From the NCBI RefSeq assembly GCF_947242115.1, contig NC_074711.1:1729501-1793500 (forward strand): a stretch of DNA of 64,000 nucleotides. Reading direction: 5' to 3'. Shown here in pieces: positions 53,001 through 63,619 of this stretch. Both the position numbers and the translations under genes were made by a program. Position 1 is the first letter of the stretch. Each line of letters starts with the position of its first letter. The notes below the pieces were generated by a model. That model was not told the origin of the DNA. It worked only from the letters and a program-made list of their open reading frames with translations, and ran no database searches. The stretch is from Biomphalaria glabrata (taxonomy: Eukaryota; Mollusca; Gastropoda; Planorbidae).

Positions 53001-56000
53001 TTACGAGTTACTGTGAATGTCATAAACTTGTCTGATTTCTTAGAAGTCTGTGCTTTCATGTTTATGGTTTGACTTGTATTTCAGAGTAGACAAAGACAGT
53101 GAATTGTATAAAGATATGCAAACTTTTAAAGAGAAAGAGGGAAAAGATCATATTTTACTTAATTTTACTTTCAAAGTAAGTCTGAGTCTTAGAGTAAGTA
53201 CCAATAACATTAGTTTTTGTCGGAAATAAAAGCTTATATATGAACATAAACTAAAATGTATAGCTCTGCTGTTTCTAAATGTTAGTCTGTGTCTGCATTT
53301 CCCCAGGAAACATTTCCCTTTGATCCACCTTTTGTCAGAGTGATCAGCCCTGTTGTTTCCGGTGGCTATGTACTCGGTGGTGGTGCCATCTGCATGGAAT
53401 TACTCACAAAGCAGGGCTGGAGCAGTGCCTACAGTATTGAGTCTGTTATTCTCCAGATAGCAGCAACACTGGTCAAAGGGAAAGCCCGCATTCAATTTGG
53501 GGCCACTAAAGTAAGCTCCCTTTATGTATAGAACTTGTTTTCATGGGAAAGAGTGTGCCCTAAACATTATTTTGAAAAATCTTAATTTGTTCAAAATCTA
53601 AATTTGTGTAATTCAGGATCATTTGCCACCAACTATGACTTCAAAACTGGGGGGTCCTGGGTTCGAATCCTGGTGAAAGGATTTTAAATTGGGGGATCTT
53701 CGGGTGCTTGAGTCCACCCAGCTCTAATGGGTACCTGACATTAGTTGAGGAAAAGTAAAGGTGATTGGTCGTTGTGCTGGCCACATAACACCCTCCTTAA
53801 CTGTGGACCACAGAAACAGATGATCTTTACATCATCTGCCCTATAGATGGCAAGGTTTTAAAGGGGAACTATAATACCAAAAGAACGTTTCAAAAAAGAA
53901 AATACAGACCCAAGCATACTACAAGTCCACTTTAGGGAACTGCAGGAGAGCTATGGAGATTGTGGCACCATCTACACAGACGGATCCAAAATGGAGGGAA
54001 AGGTCGCGTGTGCCTGCTCCTTTCGGAACAAAACAATCTCCCGTAGACTCCCCGATGGCTGCTCCATCTTTACGGCCGAATTGCACACAATATTGCTTGC
54101 ACTTATGGCCGTAAAAGCATCAGAAAGAAGGAAATTTATAATCTGCTCCGACTCCAAATCTGCATTGCAAGCTTTGGGGCGGATGAAGACTGACATCCCA
54201 TTGGTACATAAGAGCCTGAAGCTGTTGGACCAAATAACAGCTGACCGTAGGGATGTCACCTTCATCTGGGTCCCCTCCCATGTTGGCATTGAGGGAAACG
54301 AAGCCGCAGACAGAGAAGCAAAGAGAGCCCTATATCATGCGGTGTCAGGAACCCAAATTCCCTACTCGGACCTGAGACAAAGTATTGCCTCTGCCACCTA
54401 TCGAGAGTGGCAGAACCGATGGGAGGCTGAGACTCACAGTAAACTCAGGCAGATTGTGGCGGATGTCAGGTGGCGGCCCACATCTAAGGGTCTGACAAGG
54501 CGTGGTAGCACGACCATGTCCAGACTTAGGATTGGCCACACCTACATCACGCACTCTTTTGTACTGAAGAGAGAGGAGCCCCCACTTTGTGAGTACTGTG
54601 ACTCTTGCCTCACCGTGGAACATATCCTCGTTGATTGCCCCAGATACCAGGATGTCAGGGCGAAATATTTTAGAGTCACTAATTTAAATACACTATTTGA
54701 TAATGTTGACCCTGGGAAGGTACTGGGCTTTATCCGGGAAGTGGGACTATCTACGAAGATCTGATCTATGAATTGGTGAACATGCACTATTTACATTAGA
54801 TTTTTACCAAATATTTAAATTTTTACTACCTTTACTATTTTAACTGTGAATAGACCTTGATTTTAATGATATGACTGTATAGAATCTGGCCCTGTTGTTT
54901 AGAGAGAGAGTAGTCCTTAAGGGACTGCAGGCGCAACATGGCCTAAATTGTGCCGATGTGCCTCAAATCAAACAAACAAACAAATCAAAAGAACGAATTT
55001 TAAACAAATTTAAAAGGACTTTTTAAAAAATCTTGTATTCCGTGTCTACTTCAAATTGATCATCTCTGAGAGAGGAATGCCTAAGCATTAGCTATGGTCA
55101 GAATGATGTCGCCCACTAAGTTCCAAAGGAACTGCAAGTGCATGTTCAAGTTAGGATCAGGGGGTGTCACAGCATTGCCAGGGTACTGCAAGTTGCCTAG
55201 GGGTTGTTAGCTCCTGACTTCTCCTCAGGGTTGACTCCTGAAGCCTTTCTCATGTTTGGAAATTGCTGCAAGGCAGCAGAGTTTTCCTTCTAGGTGTATA
55301 GCCAGCCAAAGCTAATGACATCCTCCTGCCAAAGCTTACTGGTTCTGGCACCAGTTACTCACCTATGCCTCTTCTGTTAGTGATAACAGTTCCTTCCGAC
55401 CCAATGTCTGAAGGCCAGGAGTTGGAGTGGAGTTGGAAGCATTTTATAGGTAGTGGATTATTACAACTTCTGACACCAACTTTGAGGTGGTGATAGTTTA
55501 TACCCATTATCATTTCCAGCAATAACAACCATATGGAACCAAATAATTCTTAAGTGTATAGAATTTACAATCTAACAAGTGGTACACCTCTCTGTAAGCC
55601 CCTTTCATCGGAGACATGTTGGTGGTTAACTATTAGCTTATAGTGCTGTTAAATATTGTGAAGGATGAAATCTTAAGAACAGTAGGTGCAGTCACTTGTA
55701 GTGAGTTTAAATATTGAGGTTTTTTTTTTCTTTCAGAATCAATACACTCTGGCTAGAGCACAACAGTCTTTCAAATCTTTGGTTCAAATTCATGAAAAAA
55801 ATGGTAAGTACTAGGTCAAACTAATGTGACAACACTTTAGATGTTTCATTATTACATAGTACTTATAACACCTACTCATCTGATCTCTGCATTTTTTGTT
55901 AATTAAAAAGTTGAAATTGAACTAAGTTCCTATTAGTCTAAATTATTGCAACTTGTATCTTCTGTCAAGGAGGAAGGAGTATATATATAATTTTACTACT

Positions 56001-56507
56001 GGTATTCTTTTTTCCTAGTGTAAATATGTCCTTGGGCTGAATATTATTTGGGGGGGGGGGGGACATGAGAATCTCAAAAAGCTGATGGCTAACCTGTTCT
56101 CATAAGCAGGCCAATAGCTGACCAAGTTTCTTATGTAGGCAAACATTTATATTGTTTTTAAAGAAATGTAAACTTCCCATTTATTACAGAAAGATCCTTG
56201 TTCATAACACACAATAAAAGAAAAAAACAAGATGAGTCATAACATTTGAACTTTCAATACAACGTATTCTGTGTGCTATTTTATTCTCTCCTTGTGTTCC
56301 ATTCTTCCACTTGTCTTCAAGCCTGACCCCTTGAATTCAAAACTTGTCCTTTAAAGTATGGCAGGTAGTCAACTCATGGAAGATGAAAGGACTGAACTAA
56401 CAATCTATTCCATGCTACCCATTTTTATGTAGAAGCATTGTTTGAACCTTGATTATTTCCCTTGCTCTGTTACAGGTTGGTTTACTCCTCCAAAGGAAGA
56501 TGGCTGA
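44063..56507 (+). CDS. UBE2Q2: Ubiquitin-conjugating enzyme E2 Q-type (complete)
   Basis: Eleven exons join in frame to 366 aa: 44063-44224, 47759-47863, 49211-49312, 49752-49843, 51130-51229, 52482-52566, 52900-52960, 53085-53175, 53307-53510, 55737-55803 and 56476-56507. Human UBE2Q2 has 375 aa and UBE2Q1 422; the length and the lack of a Gly/Pro-rich N-terminal extension favour Q2-like. Residues 1-120 are the RWD-like N-terminal domain. Residues 132-152 are an acidic linker (EDEDDDEE). The UBC domain covers about 180-366, with [28 protein letters not shown] and the catalytic Cys295 in [20 protein letters not shown]. It ends [11 protein letters not shown]. As in the family, the usual HPN motif is absent. 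It transfers ubiquitin from E1 to E3 partners or substrates. Intron 9 holds a LINE and a SINE without harm to splice sites. Confidence 0.96.
45725..46035 (+). mobile_element. LINE 3' end with zinc-knuckle ending and GAT tail
   Basis: An open frame encodes [20 protein letters not shown] and further residues up to [10 protein letters not shown] and a stop, then a tandem gat tail. The C-x2-C...H-x4-C knuckle after a lost RNase H-like region is typical of I/Nimb-like LINE C-termini. It lies in UBE2Q intron 1, sense orientation, strongly 5'-truncated. Confidence 0.75.
46798..47043 (+). mobile_element. tRNA-derived SINE, family C (copy 3)
   Basis: It starts gtgggaagcgtggtcgagag and ends gctataagcatgaaagtagc plus gctatataa. 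It contains a long C-run replacing the usual short one. It lies in UBE2Q intron 1, immediately before the copied intron 3 segment. Confidence 0.9.
47043..47190 (+). repeat. UBE2Q2: Copy of the start of UBE2Q intron 3, placed in intron 1
   Basis: About 147 bp, from gactcattctgtgtaacctc to ccctaagaacagaagt, is almost identical to 49318-49466, the sequence directly after the exon 3 donor. Only two or so substitutions are visible. It is flanked by a SINE on the left and a LINE fragment on the right. Confidence 0.92.
47191..47565 (-). mobile_element. LINE 3' fragment with zinc-knuckle ending
   Basis: The minus strand encodes [32 protein letters not shown], then [20 protein letters not shown], a C-x2-C...H-x4-C knuckle at the end of a LINE protein. 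It is another family than 45725-46035. Intron 1 of UBE2Q, antisense. Confidence 0.75.
47923..48045 (+). repeat. Two-copy repeat in UBE2Q intron 2 related to the exon 4 / intron 4 border
   Basis: The phrase gttagatttggattagggat plus agtttaatcttgaaactcac occurs twice, about 62 bp apart. The second copy runs gaaactcacaggtacatttt and cagtgacacatcac. This matches the end of exon 4 and its donor at 49833-49870 (gaaactcacaggtagatttt, caatgacgcatcac). Confidence 0.8.
49316..49466 (+). repeat. UBE2Q2: UBE2Q intron 3 segment duplicated in intron 1
   Basis: This begins four bases after the exon 3 donor and is nearly identical to 47043-47190. Since it is directly linked to the functional splice donor it is probably the source copy, though the direction cannot be proven. 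Confidence 0.9.
51629..51678 (+). mobile_element. Extremely short (50 bp) LINE 3'-end insertion with target duplication
   Basis: The 50-bp body contains acatggcctaaattgtgc plus agatgtgcct and an A-rich tail. It matches the last 50 bases of the LINE at 53888-54985. The 10-mer gtctgcagga flanks it at 51619-51628 and 51679-51688. It lies in UBE2Q intron 5, sense. Confidence 0.85.
53628..53877 (+). mobile_element. tRNA-derived SINE, family A
   Basis: It has a degenerate head, B box GGTTCGAATCC, and a well-kept body (gggggatcttcgggtgcttg, gacattagttgaggaaaag, gtcgttgtgctggccacat). The 3' end is cut by the LINE insertion at 53888. UBE2Q intron 9. Confidence 0.85.
53888..54985 (+). mobile_element. 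5'-truncated LINE with intact RNase H and C-terminal zinc knuckle
   Basis: A single uninterrupted frame (257 codons from 53991, open also upstream) encodes an RNase H domain: [23 protein letters not shown] with the catalytic Glu, [12 protein letters not shown], and [18 protein letters not shown] with the C-terminal Asp. It then continues to [20 protein letters not shown] and [20 protein letters not shown]. It ends ggcctaaattgtgccgatgt and a caaa-type tail. The 10-mer caaaagaacg flanks it (53878-53887, 54986-54995). This LINE layout (RT, RNase H, knuckle) fits the I superfamily. The open frame suggests a young insertion. Confidence 0.9.
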
Positions 56508-58670
56508 CACAACCGGATGAGGTGTTCAGCCTATAAATATATACATAGTATAAATATATTTAGTTTTTGGTTTGAAAGCTGGTGTTTGTACATAGATATA
56601 TAATTATATTTACATTGTAAGGTGCGCTGACCCATGTTGTACATGATGTATTGTGTGCCAAGTGTGTGTGTGAATGTGTGTGTGTGTGTGCGTGCGCGCG
56701 CTCCACAGCTATATAACAAGTCAACGCAGTGAGATGGACCAACATATTTATATCGAGGGAAGAAAGGCAAATGAAAACAAATCTACTTGCAACTTGAACT
56801 CTGAACTTTGCATGATGGTACTAAAGGTCATAGTTCAGCTAATGACCCAGAATGTTGGTTCTATCTGATGTCTTTCGCAATGTACATCTTCAGACTTGGA
56901 CTCTACCAAGAACCAAGTCCTTCATTTTCACATCAACTTTTGTCTTATAAGGACAAAAAAAAAATGAAAGAAAAAAAAAAACAAAAAAAATTATTATGAA
57001 ACTTTTTTTTTTTTTTTTGGCTTTGTATTATTGAGACGTTTTGTTTTGTTAAGAAATGCGTGTTTTTATATGAACTGCCCCATTGGATTTACTTAGTTCA
57101 TTTTGATAGAGGAAAGATTTACTCTGATTGTTTTTTTTTTGTGTTTGATCCTGAGCAGGTCAAAAAGTTGAAAGGTTGATCTATTTATAGTTCTGGATTT
57201 GTGATACTCTGAATGCTGCTTCATGCTATCTCCTACAATCATGTTGTTTGGAAGGCGGCCATTATTTAAAGTTCAGTCCTTTTGTACAAGCTGCACTATC
57301 AATTAATGAAACAATTTGACTCTCTTTCATGCATGCCCTGGGTCCTTAGTCTTTAGTAGTGTCTGCCAGGTAACAAGCACATCTTCGGGTCAGGTTGACC
57401 CGTCTGTCAATTCCATTTTAAAATATCTTTGAGTTTGTTTCCATTAACTTTTAGACTCACTGACCTGTGAAAAAAAAAAAATCAGCTGTCTTCTAGTGTC
57501 TCTACATTCAAATGGACTTTGTGATATTGAATTTACATAGCATTAGCATTGATTATATCTGATAGGGGAAACTACCATTTGATAGCTAGGGGAGGTTACT
57601 GCCCTTTTAAATGCCTAGTTTGGTATGATTTGTCTCAGTTGTAAGCTTCCAGCACTCTGTACAGAGCAACTAGGGCTAAGATAACAATTTTTTTTAACTT
57701 AAAGAAGCTTAGTCAGTTCTTTGTCTTTTAAGAAGGAACTCATTTTGGTCTCTCAGGACGGATCAAAACAACTTGGTTTAGTTGCAGAATGTGTTACTTA
57801 CATAGCAATACAAGTGTATTATAGGCAACATGTTACAAACTCATAATTGGCGAGTCTCAGAATCAAGTAATTTACAATTTGTCTTTGACCGTGTGATTTC
57901 CATCAGATCTTGTGTAGGGAGGTTTTCAAGTAGGAGGCCCGGTATTCCAACACTTGGGCCATGAACTCATTTGAGAGGGTGAAACGAAAACGACTTTCCA
58001 CGTGTTAGGTTCTTGCCGACATTGTTTTAAATGTTTGCCACTCTATACTGATCATGTTTCTCTAACCCAATTGGGCTGAGGGCTGGATAGGTCTCTGACT
58101 AGAACACAGGCTTTCTTACTATGTTTTGTCAAATTTTGTGTACATAGCAAATGTCTTTATCACTGAATGTCCTGATTAAACCAATGAATATATTTGTGCA
58201 CATGGTGGTGTTGCTCCATTCTATTGAGTTAGCTGAATGTGTGTGTGTGTCTACTGATTGTCAATGTTTGAAGTACATTTTTTTTTCCTTAACTAAGATC
58301 ATCTATGTTTATGCCTTCTTTAAAGAGTGTCTGGGCCAATCAAAAACATTTAAAAAAAAATGGAATGAAGAATTAAAGGTCCGGGTAAGGAACATCTGGG
58401 TCATTATATAATGACCTTTACTTTATATTGATATTATGTAATGATCTTTGCTTTACATAATATAATGTTAGCTCAGGATGCTTCACGTGACTGAGTTAGG
58501 GTACCCATTAAAGCAAGAGGATTGGTTAGATCTGCAAATAATACAATTTTATCATCAGAATTTAATCACACGACTCAGCTTCCGGTTCCGCTTGCACATT
58601 GTCAGGCTCAGTTGGTACTCAACATGTGGGGCAGTAAACAAACCCAGGCCCATGTTGTTCAAGAGAGAGC
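56508..58670 (+). other. Probable UBE2Q 3' UTR and downstream sequence
   Basis: Unique AT-rich sequence after the stop codon. It contains a TG/CG alternating run (56660-56702), several long A and T runs near 56950-57020, and a GGTCAnnnTGACC palindrome at 57388-57400. I see no AATAAA with certainty; ATTAAA occurs near 58172 and 58371. No gene is recognisable in it. Confidence 0.4.
57386..57402. promoter_or_regulatory. Palindrome CGGGTCA-GGT-TGACCCG (nuclear receptor IR3-like)
   Basis: Seven-base perfect inverted repeats with a three-base spacer contain GGTCAnnnTGACC, the core of the canonical oestrogen response element. It lies about 880 bp after the UBE2Q stop. Any binding is inference, since a single 13-base core can occur by chance. 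Confidence 0.4.
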
Positions 58671-58682
58671 AGCGCATTTGTT

Positions 58683-58745
58683 CTATCTTATCTTATATAA
58701 TACAGACGTTACTTCAAAAAAGATGATTACGTCCTACGCGTAAGC
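58683..58745 (-). mobile_element. CR1-like LINE 3' end fragment with GATAA tail
   Basis: The segment tatcttatcttatataatac plus agacgttacttcaaaaaaga is the reverse complement of the 3' end at about 42180-42252, including its tail. Confidence 0.7.
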
Positions 58746-58828
58746 CATGCTAAGAAGAGTATGAAATTGAAGAGAATATTTATAGTTCTGATATTGTACA
58801 GCCTTACACAAAACTTAAGACTGGTTGT

Positions 58829-59880
58829 GTTTGATACACTATGCTTACACAGAGCTGATGTGTTTGATAGACTATGCTTACACAGAGCTGATGTGTTTGA
58901 TACACTATGCTTACACAGAGCTGATGTGTTTGATACACTATGCTTACACAGAGCTGATGTGTTTGATACACTATGCTTACACAGAGCTGGTGTGTTTGAT
59001 ACACTATGCTTACACAAAAACTAGTGTGTTCGATAGGCTATGCTAACACATAACTGGTTGTGTTTGATAGACTATGCTGACACAGAGCTGATGTGCTTTA
59101 CAGACTATGCTTACACAGAGCTGATGTGCTTTACAGACTATGCTTACACAGAGCTGATGTGTTTGATAGACTATGCTAACACATAACTGGTTGTGTTTGA
59201 TAGACTATGCTTACACAGAGCTGATGTGTTTGATACACTATGCTTACACAGAGCTGATGTGTTTGATACACTATGCTTACACAGAGCTGATGTGTTTTAT
59301 AGACTATGTTTACACAGAACTGATGTGTTTTATAGACTATATTTACACAGAACTGATGTGTTTGATAGACTATGCTTACACAAAACTGATGTGTTTGATA
59401 GACTATGCTTACACAGAACTGATGTGTTTGATACACTATGCTTACACAAAACTGATGTGTTTGATACACTATGCTTACACAGAGCTGATGTGTTTGATAG
59501 ACTATGCTTACACAGAGCTGATGTTTGATAGACTATGCTTACACAAAACTGATGTGTTTGACAGACTATGCTTACACAAAACTGGTGTGTTTGATAGACA
59601 ACTTACACAAAACTGGTGTGTTTGATAGACTGCTTACACAGAACTGATGTGTTTGATAGACTGCTTACACAGAACTGATGTGTTTGATAGACTGTGCTTA
59701 CACAGAGCTGATGTGTTTGATAGACTATGCTTACACAAAACTGATGTGTTTGACAGACTATGCTTACACAAAACTGGTGTGTTTGATAGACTGCTTACAC
59801 AAAACTGGTGTGTTTGATAGACTGCTTACACAGAGCTGATGTGTTTGATACACTATGCTTACACAAAACTGGTGTGTTCG
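58829..59880. repeat. 33-bp minisatellite, about 32 copies
   Basis: The unit contains gatgtgtttgatacactatg and cttacacagagct. Variants are gatagac/gatacac/ttacagac and agagct/aaaact, with some units shortened to about 30 bp. Frames stay open on both strands across much of it, giving 11-residue repeats such as ELMCLIHYAYT. There is no evidence of a protein. Near-regular alternation of variant types indicates repeated block duplication. Confidence 0.93.
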
Positions 59881-60717
59881 GTAAAGTGCACGCCATTATC
59901 TTGATTGCTTTATGACTTAGCTGGCGGCAGGATTTATTGGGGTGACTTAAAAGTTTTATTTTCAAATAGGTTTGACCTTAGAATGTTGTTCTTTTTTTAC
60001 AAAGCTTACATCAACGCGCTCTGAAACACAATTTTGAACACGTTATTTATTATTTGGTCCAAACTGCTAGCGGCGTTGCAGGTCAGTGGTCAGGCCTACT
60101 AAAACTATTGGTCTCGCTTGAGCCTACATTATGTTTGTTCACAGTGCTAAATTAAGTTCATGTATAAATAACGGGGAGGCTTATTACTGTGAATTATTTA
60201 TTGGCCGCCCCCCCCCCTTTTTTTTTTTGTTTCAGTCGTTTATTCTGTTGATGGTAGAAATACTTCAAGTCTCACCAAAGAACACTACTGTTGGATATGT
60301 CGAATGTTTGCTTCGTTTAACCCTTAAAACGCGTGTGGTACATTAGCCTCTAAACATCAGAATTGTACTTCCATTTTGTATGCACTCGTAAAAAAAAAAG
60401 CTCAGCACTTCGAGGGTTAAAAACATCGCCTATTGTGTTAGCTGTCTTTTTCATCCTCATTGCTGGTAATAGTCAGCAACGTCATTTCAGTGATTCTCAT
60501 TTTCGTACTTGTACTACCCCCCACAAAATAAACACACTTCTTCACCTTTACCCGTCCTTTAGCCTAATGGACTGTTGGGTAACACACACACACACACAAT
60601 ATGATAACCGTCTCTCTCTCCATTCCGCTCTATCTTTTGCTAGGTGTTTTTTTGACGGTCTTTGACTTGTAGCATCAAACTGCAGGTAGACAACTAAACC
60701 GCTGTAGGTGTAATATG

Positions 60718-61975
60718 TCTTAACTAATAAAACTTAGACATAGGTCCTCCCGCGCCGTTTGGCGCATTGGGCGGCAAGCTGTCTCCTCCCACCTGGTGTC
60801 TACTGTTCTGGGGTCCTCCATGAAAGTGTGGCGCCAAGGTATACGAGGACGTCCCTGTTTGCGCTTTCCTCGTATTGGCCTCCATGTCATCGCAACTCTT
60901 GGTATGCGTAGTGCATTTTGTTGGAGAACAAGTCCCGCAAACCTCATGACAATAAGTGTTCGACTGTCTGTTCGGCTTAGGATTTCATTGTTTGAGGCCC
61001 GATCTATTTAACTGGCTACCAAAATACGTCTCAGCCATTTTTGTTGAGCCACATTGAGTCTTTTCTTAATTTTGACACATGACTTCCATGTCTCACATGC
61101 ATATGTTGCTGTTGAGATGACGATTGTGTTAAGAAGGTGTATTTTTGTTTCTCAAGTCCAATGGCTTGGCTTGTCCAAATACGCTGCAGCCTTTGAAAAA
61201 TGCTCCCTGCCTTTCTTATTCTGCACGCTACATCATGGTAGGCATCCCCATTATTGGTTATGATACTTCCAAGGTATGTGGACTTGTGCATCTCTTCAAG
61301 CTTTGACTCACCAAGTCTGACGTGGCACCATTTGTCTTATATCCCACTAGCAAAATTTTAGTCTTTTCCAAGTTTATGCGGAGGCCAATTTTTAGGCTCT
61401 CCGTCATTTCTTGTATGCATTTATTTGTAGCTCCGAGTAGTGCGAAGTCCAAGTCCGTCAATCGGAGTTGTTCAGGCCATGGAATACCAAAGGCAGTCTA
61501 GTTCATTATGTAGTCGATGGCTAGGAGGAAAAGGAAGGGGGATAAGATGCTGCCCTGTCTCACACCTGTCTCGATTGTAAAAAAAAAAACTCGGTTATTT
61601 CTTTTTCTGTTTTAATGCAGCAACTAGACTGAATGGGTGTCGTAGGATCTGGAAGAATTTTTCTGGGATGCCGTATTCTCTAACTATTTTCCATAGTGAT
61701 TCTCGGTGGACACTATCAAACGCTTTCTTAAAGTCTACGAAACTGCCGTTGTTGGTACTCGAGACTTTGTCCTATGACATTTCGTAAAACTAAGCATGCC
61801 CTGCACATGCTCTGCCTGATCCTCTCTGGCTGTTGAAGCCGTCTCAACAGAACAATGTTAAAAACCTTGCCCGGGACAGAGAGGAGAGTAATGCCCCTCC
61901 AGTTCTTGCAGTCTGCCAAGTTGCCCTTTTTAGGAAACTTTACAAGCACTCCTTTTTGCCAGTTCTCAGGGATTT
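60718..61975 (-). mobile_element. RTE-like LINE, decayed
   Basis: On the minus strand, pieces in several frames follow the expected order. First comes FPKKGNLADCKNWRGITLLS with VPGKVFNIVLLRRLQ, then INLEKTKILLVGYKTN, and STYLGSIITNNGDAYHDVAC with RIRKAGSIFQRLQRIW. GKRKQGRPRIPWRHTFMED then closes the protein with DTRWEE. Many frame breaks are present. It lacks the endonuclease part. Confidence 0.82.
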
Positions 61976-62034
61976 TAAAAGTTCGCCAACAGAGAATCTG
62001 TTAACAATGCACTGCGCCCCCTCCCCCATGTTTT

Positions 62035-62320
62035 AGCATTTCTGCTGACAATATCTTGAATAAATTCCTTGTGAACAATACTAAATAAAACTTTTATTAT
62101 AATATAGACATAATCAACTTGTGATAAAATGAAATAAATGTAGTAGACTTTAATAATAATATAAAATAGTATTTGAACAAAATTTAATTCCCTAGAATAC
62201 CACTTCTGCTCAGACTCACGTTCTGGAGTCGTCTCCCCTAACAAAGACCACTGACGACAATGCCAACTTTCTTGCATCATTCACAACCAATCGCTAACCT
62301 CTTCCCACCGTCACCATAGA
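62035..62320 (-). repeat. Unclassified interspersed repeat R1 (copy 2), possibly LTR-derived
   Basis: The reverse complement of this stretch aligns with 37511-37760 (atggtgacggtgggaagagg, ggttagcgattggtt, aggggagacgactcc, tttagtattgttcacaagga). It abuts the 5' side of the LINE fragment above. Confidence 0.55.
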
Positions 62321-63072
62321 AACGCACATCCCATAACACCAGGATTATAATCTCTTCCACAGACAGCCCTGTAAGTTTCTCACTGTTGTCCTCGCATCGC
62401 TTCCTTTGTCTGCCTCTGTTTTCCTTGCTTCTGTTCCCTGCAGATTGCAAGCCTCAAAGATTTTGTTACACGGCCGTACACACATATAAAATAAAAGCAA
62501 AGTGTTTCGCAGTCTCTAACACGGCTATAAACTAGCATGCTGCTGTACCTGACACTTGATTCACACAAGCATAACCACCTCTGAGTCATCAACAGGTATG
62601 TTTTTGTGATCCCTGCAATCAATACGTGATTATGTGACATGCAGACGAGATGTGTACCAGCTAGCAGGTCTGGGCCAAAAAAATATATATTAAAAAACCT
62701 AACCGGAAAAGTTTACTAAAAGTAGATCTTAGTCTAATAATAGTCTAATAGAGTGGGTTTCTTAGAATTGTTTCGTTTAACTTCGCAAACTATTTGCTTA
62801 GCAAATACCACCAGGTTGTGTTGCCTCAGTTTAGTGCTGCCCTATTTATTCATCTTTGTTTAGAAAACAAAAGGCAATTTGGTCTTTTCAGAAGGCTGCT
62901 TCTTTTGTAGTACTTTTGGAGTGATGTCCTAGGCCTATTGATGGTAAACAAATGCAGAGTCCTCTTTTTTTTGTGTTTTAACTTCAAATTTGGTAATGAG
63001 AGGGGGAAAAAAGCGGCTGGGGAGGTAAATAAACCTATTTTGATATAAAGATATAGGCCTAGACTTGATCTG
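62321..63072. other. No recognisable feature
   Basis: AT-rich sequence with short homopolymers. I see no coding exon, RNA gene or repeat that recurs in the window. Confidence 0.4.
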
Positions 63073-63369
63073 CAGGGTCGGCCTTGGATAATAGGAGATC
63101 CTAGGCTAAGTGAATTTGGTGGCCCTTAAGAAAAAAAAAAATTAAACTGCGAAAAAATAAAATTATGCAATTTATTAAAAACCTTCCTGTCTATATCTAA
63201 ATTGACAAATAACTGAAATTCATAAATCGCAATTCCCGTACTTATGGGAAAGACTAGTAAATATGGAGTCATGGTGCTCTACTATGTTTGAGATCAGATT
63301 TAAGTTCCACAATTTTTTTGTAGTCCTGTGGGAGGACTAACCAATTGAATATGCCTAAGGCCGGCCCTG
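63073..63369. mobile_element. Candidate hAT-like MITE
   Basis: Inverted ends read CAGGGTCGGCCTTGG on the left and, as reverse complement, CAGGGCCGGCCTTAGG on the right. CAGGGCCGGC-type ends are common in hAT-derived MITEs. The 297-bp interior is AT-rich and non-coding. A clear 8-bp target duplication is not visible. Confidence 0.55.
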
Positions 63370-63619
63370 TGACATGATTGGAGACTTACATACGAAAAGT
63401 TTTTCACAGCAATCTGCACATTGGTTACATTTCATCTTTTATTTATAAAAAGATGCACACAAAGGATTAAATTCTACGTGCTTTTAAAAATGTATAGTTT
63501 ATCATTATTTTCGTATTCTGTAGACCGTATAGGCCAAAAAGCGGATGGCTGCATGGTTGGGTGGTATGCGCTTCGGAATGTCGTCCCGATGATTCCAGGT
63601 TCAAGGCTTGTCTGTACTA

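Noticed and set aside
53991-54764. 257-codon RNase H frame as a host ribonuclease or an alternative UBE2Q exon
   Set aside because: It is the 3' end of a LINE with flanking duplication inside intron 9, and exons 9 and 10 join in frame without it.
58829-59880. 33-bp repeat array as a CRISPR array
   Set aside because: Units are contiguous with no unique spacers, and the DNA is clearly eukaryotic.
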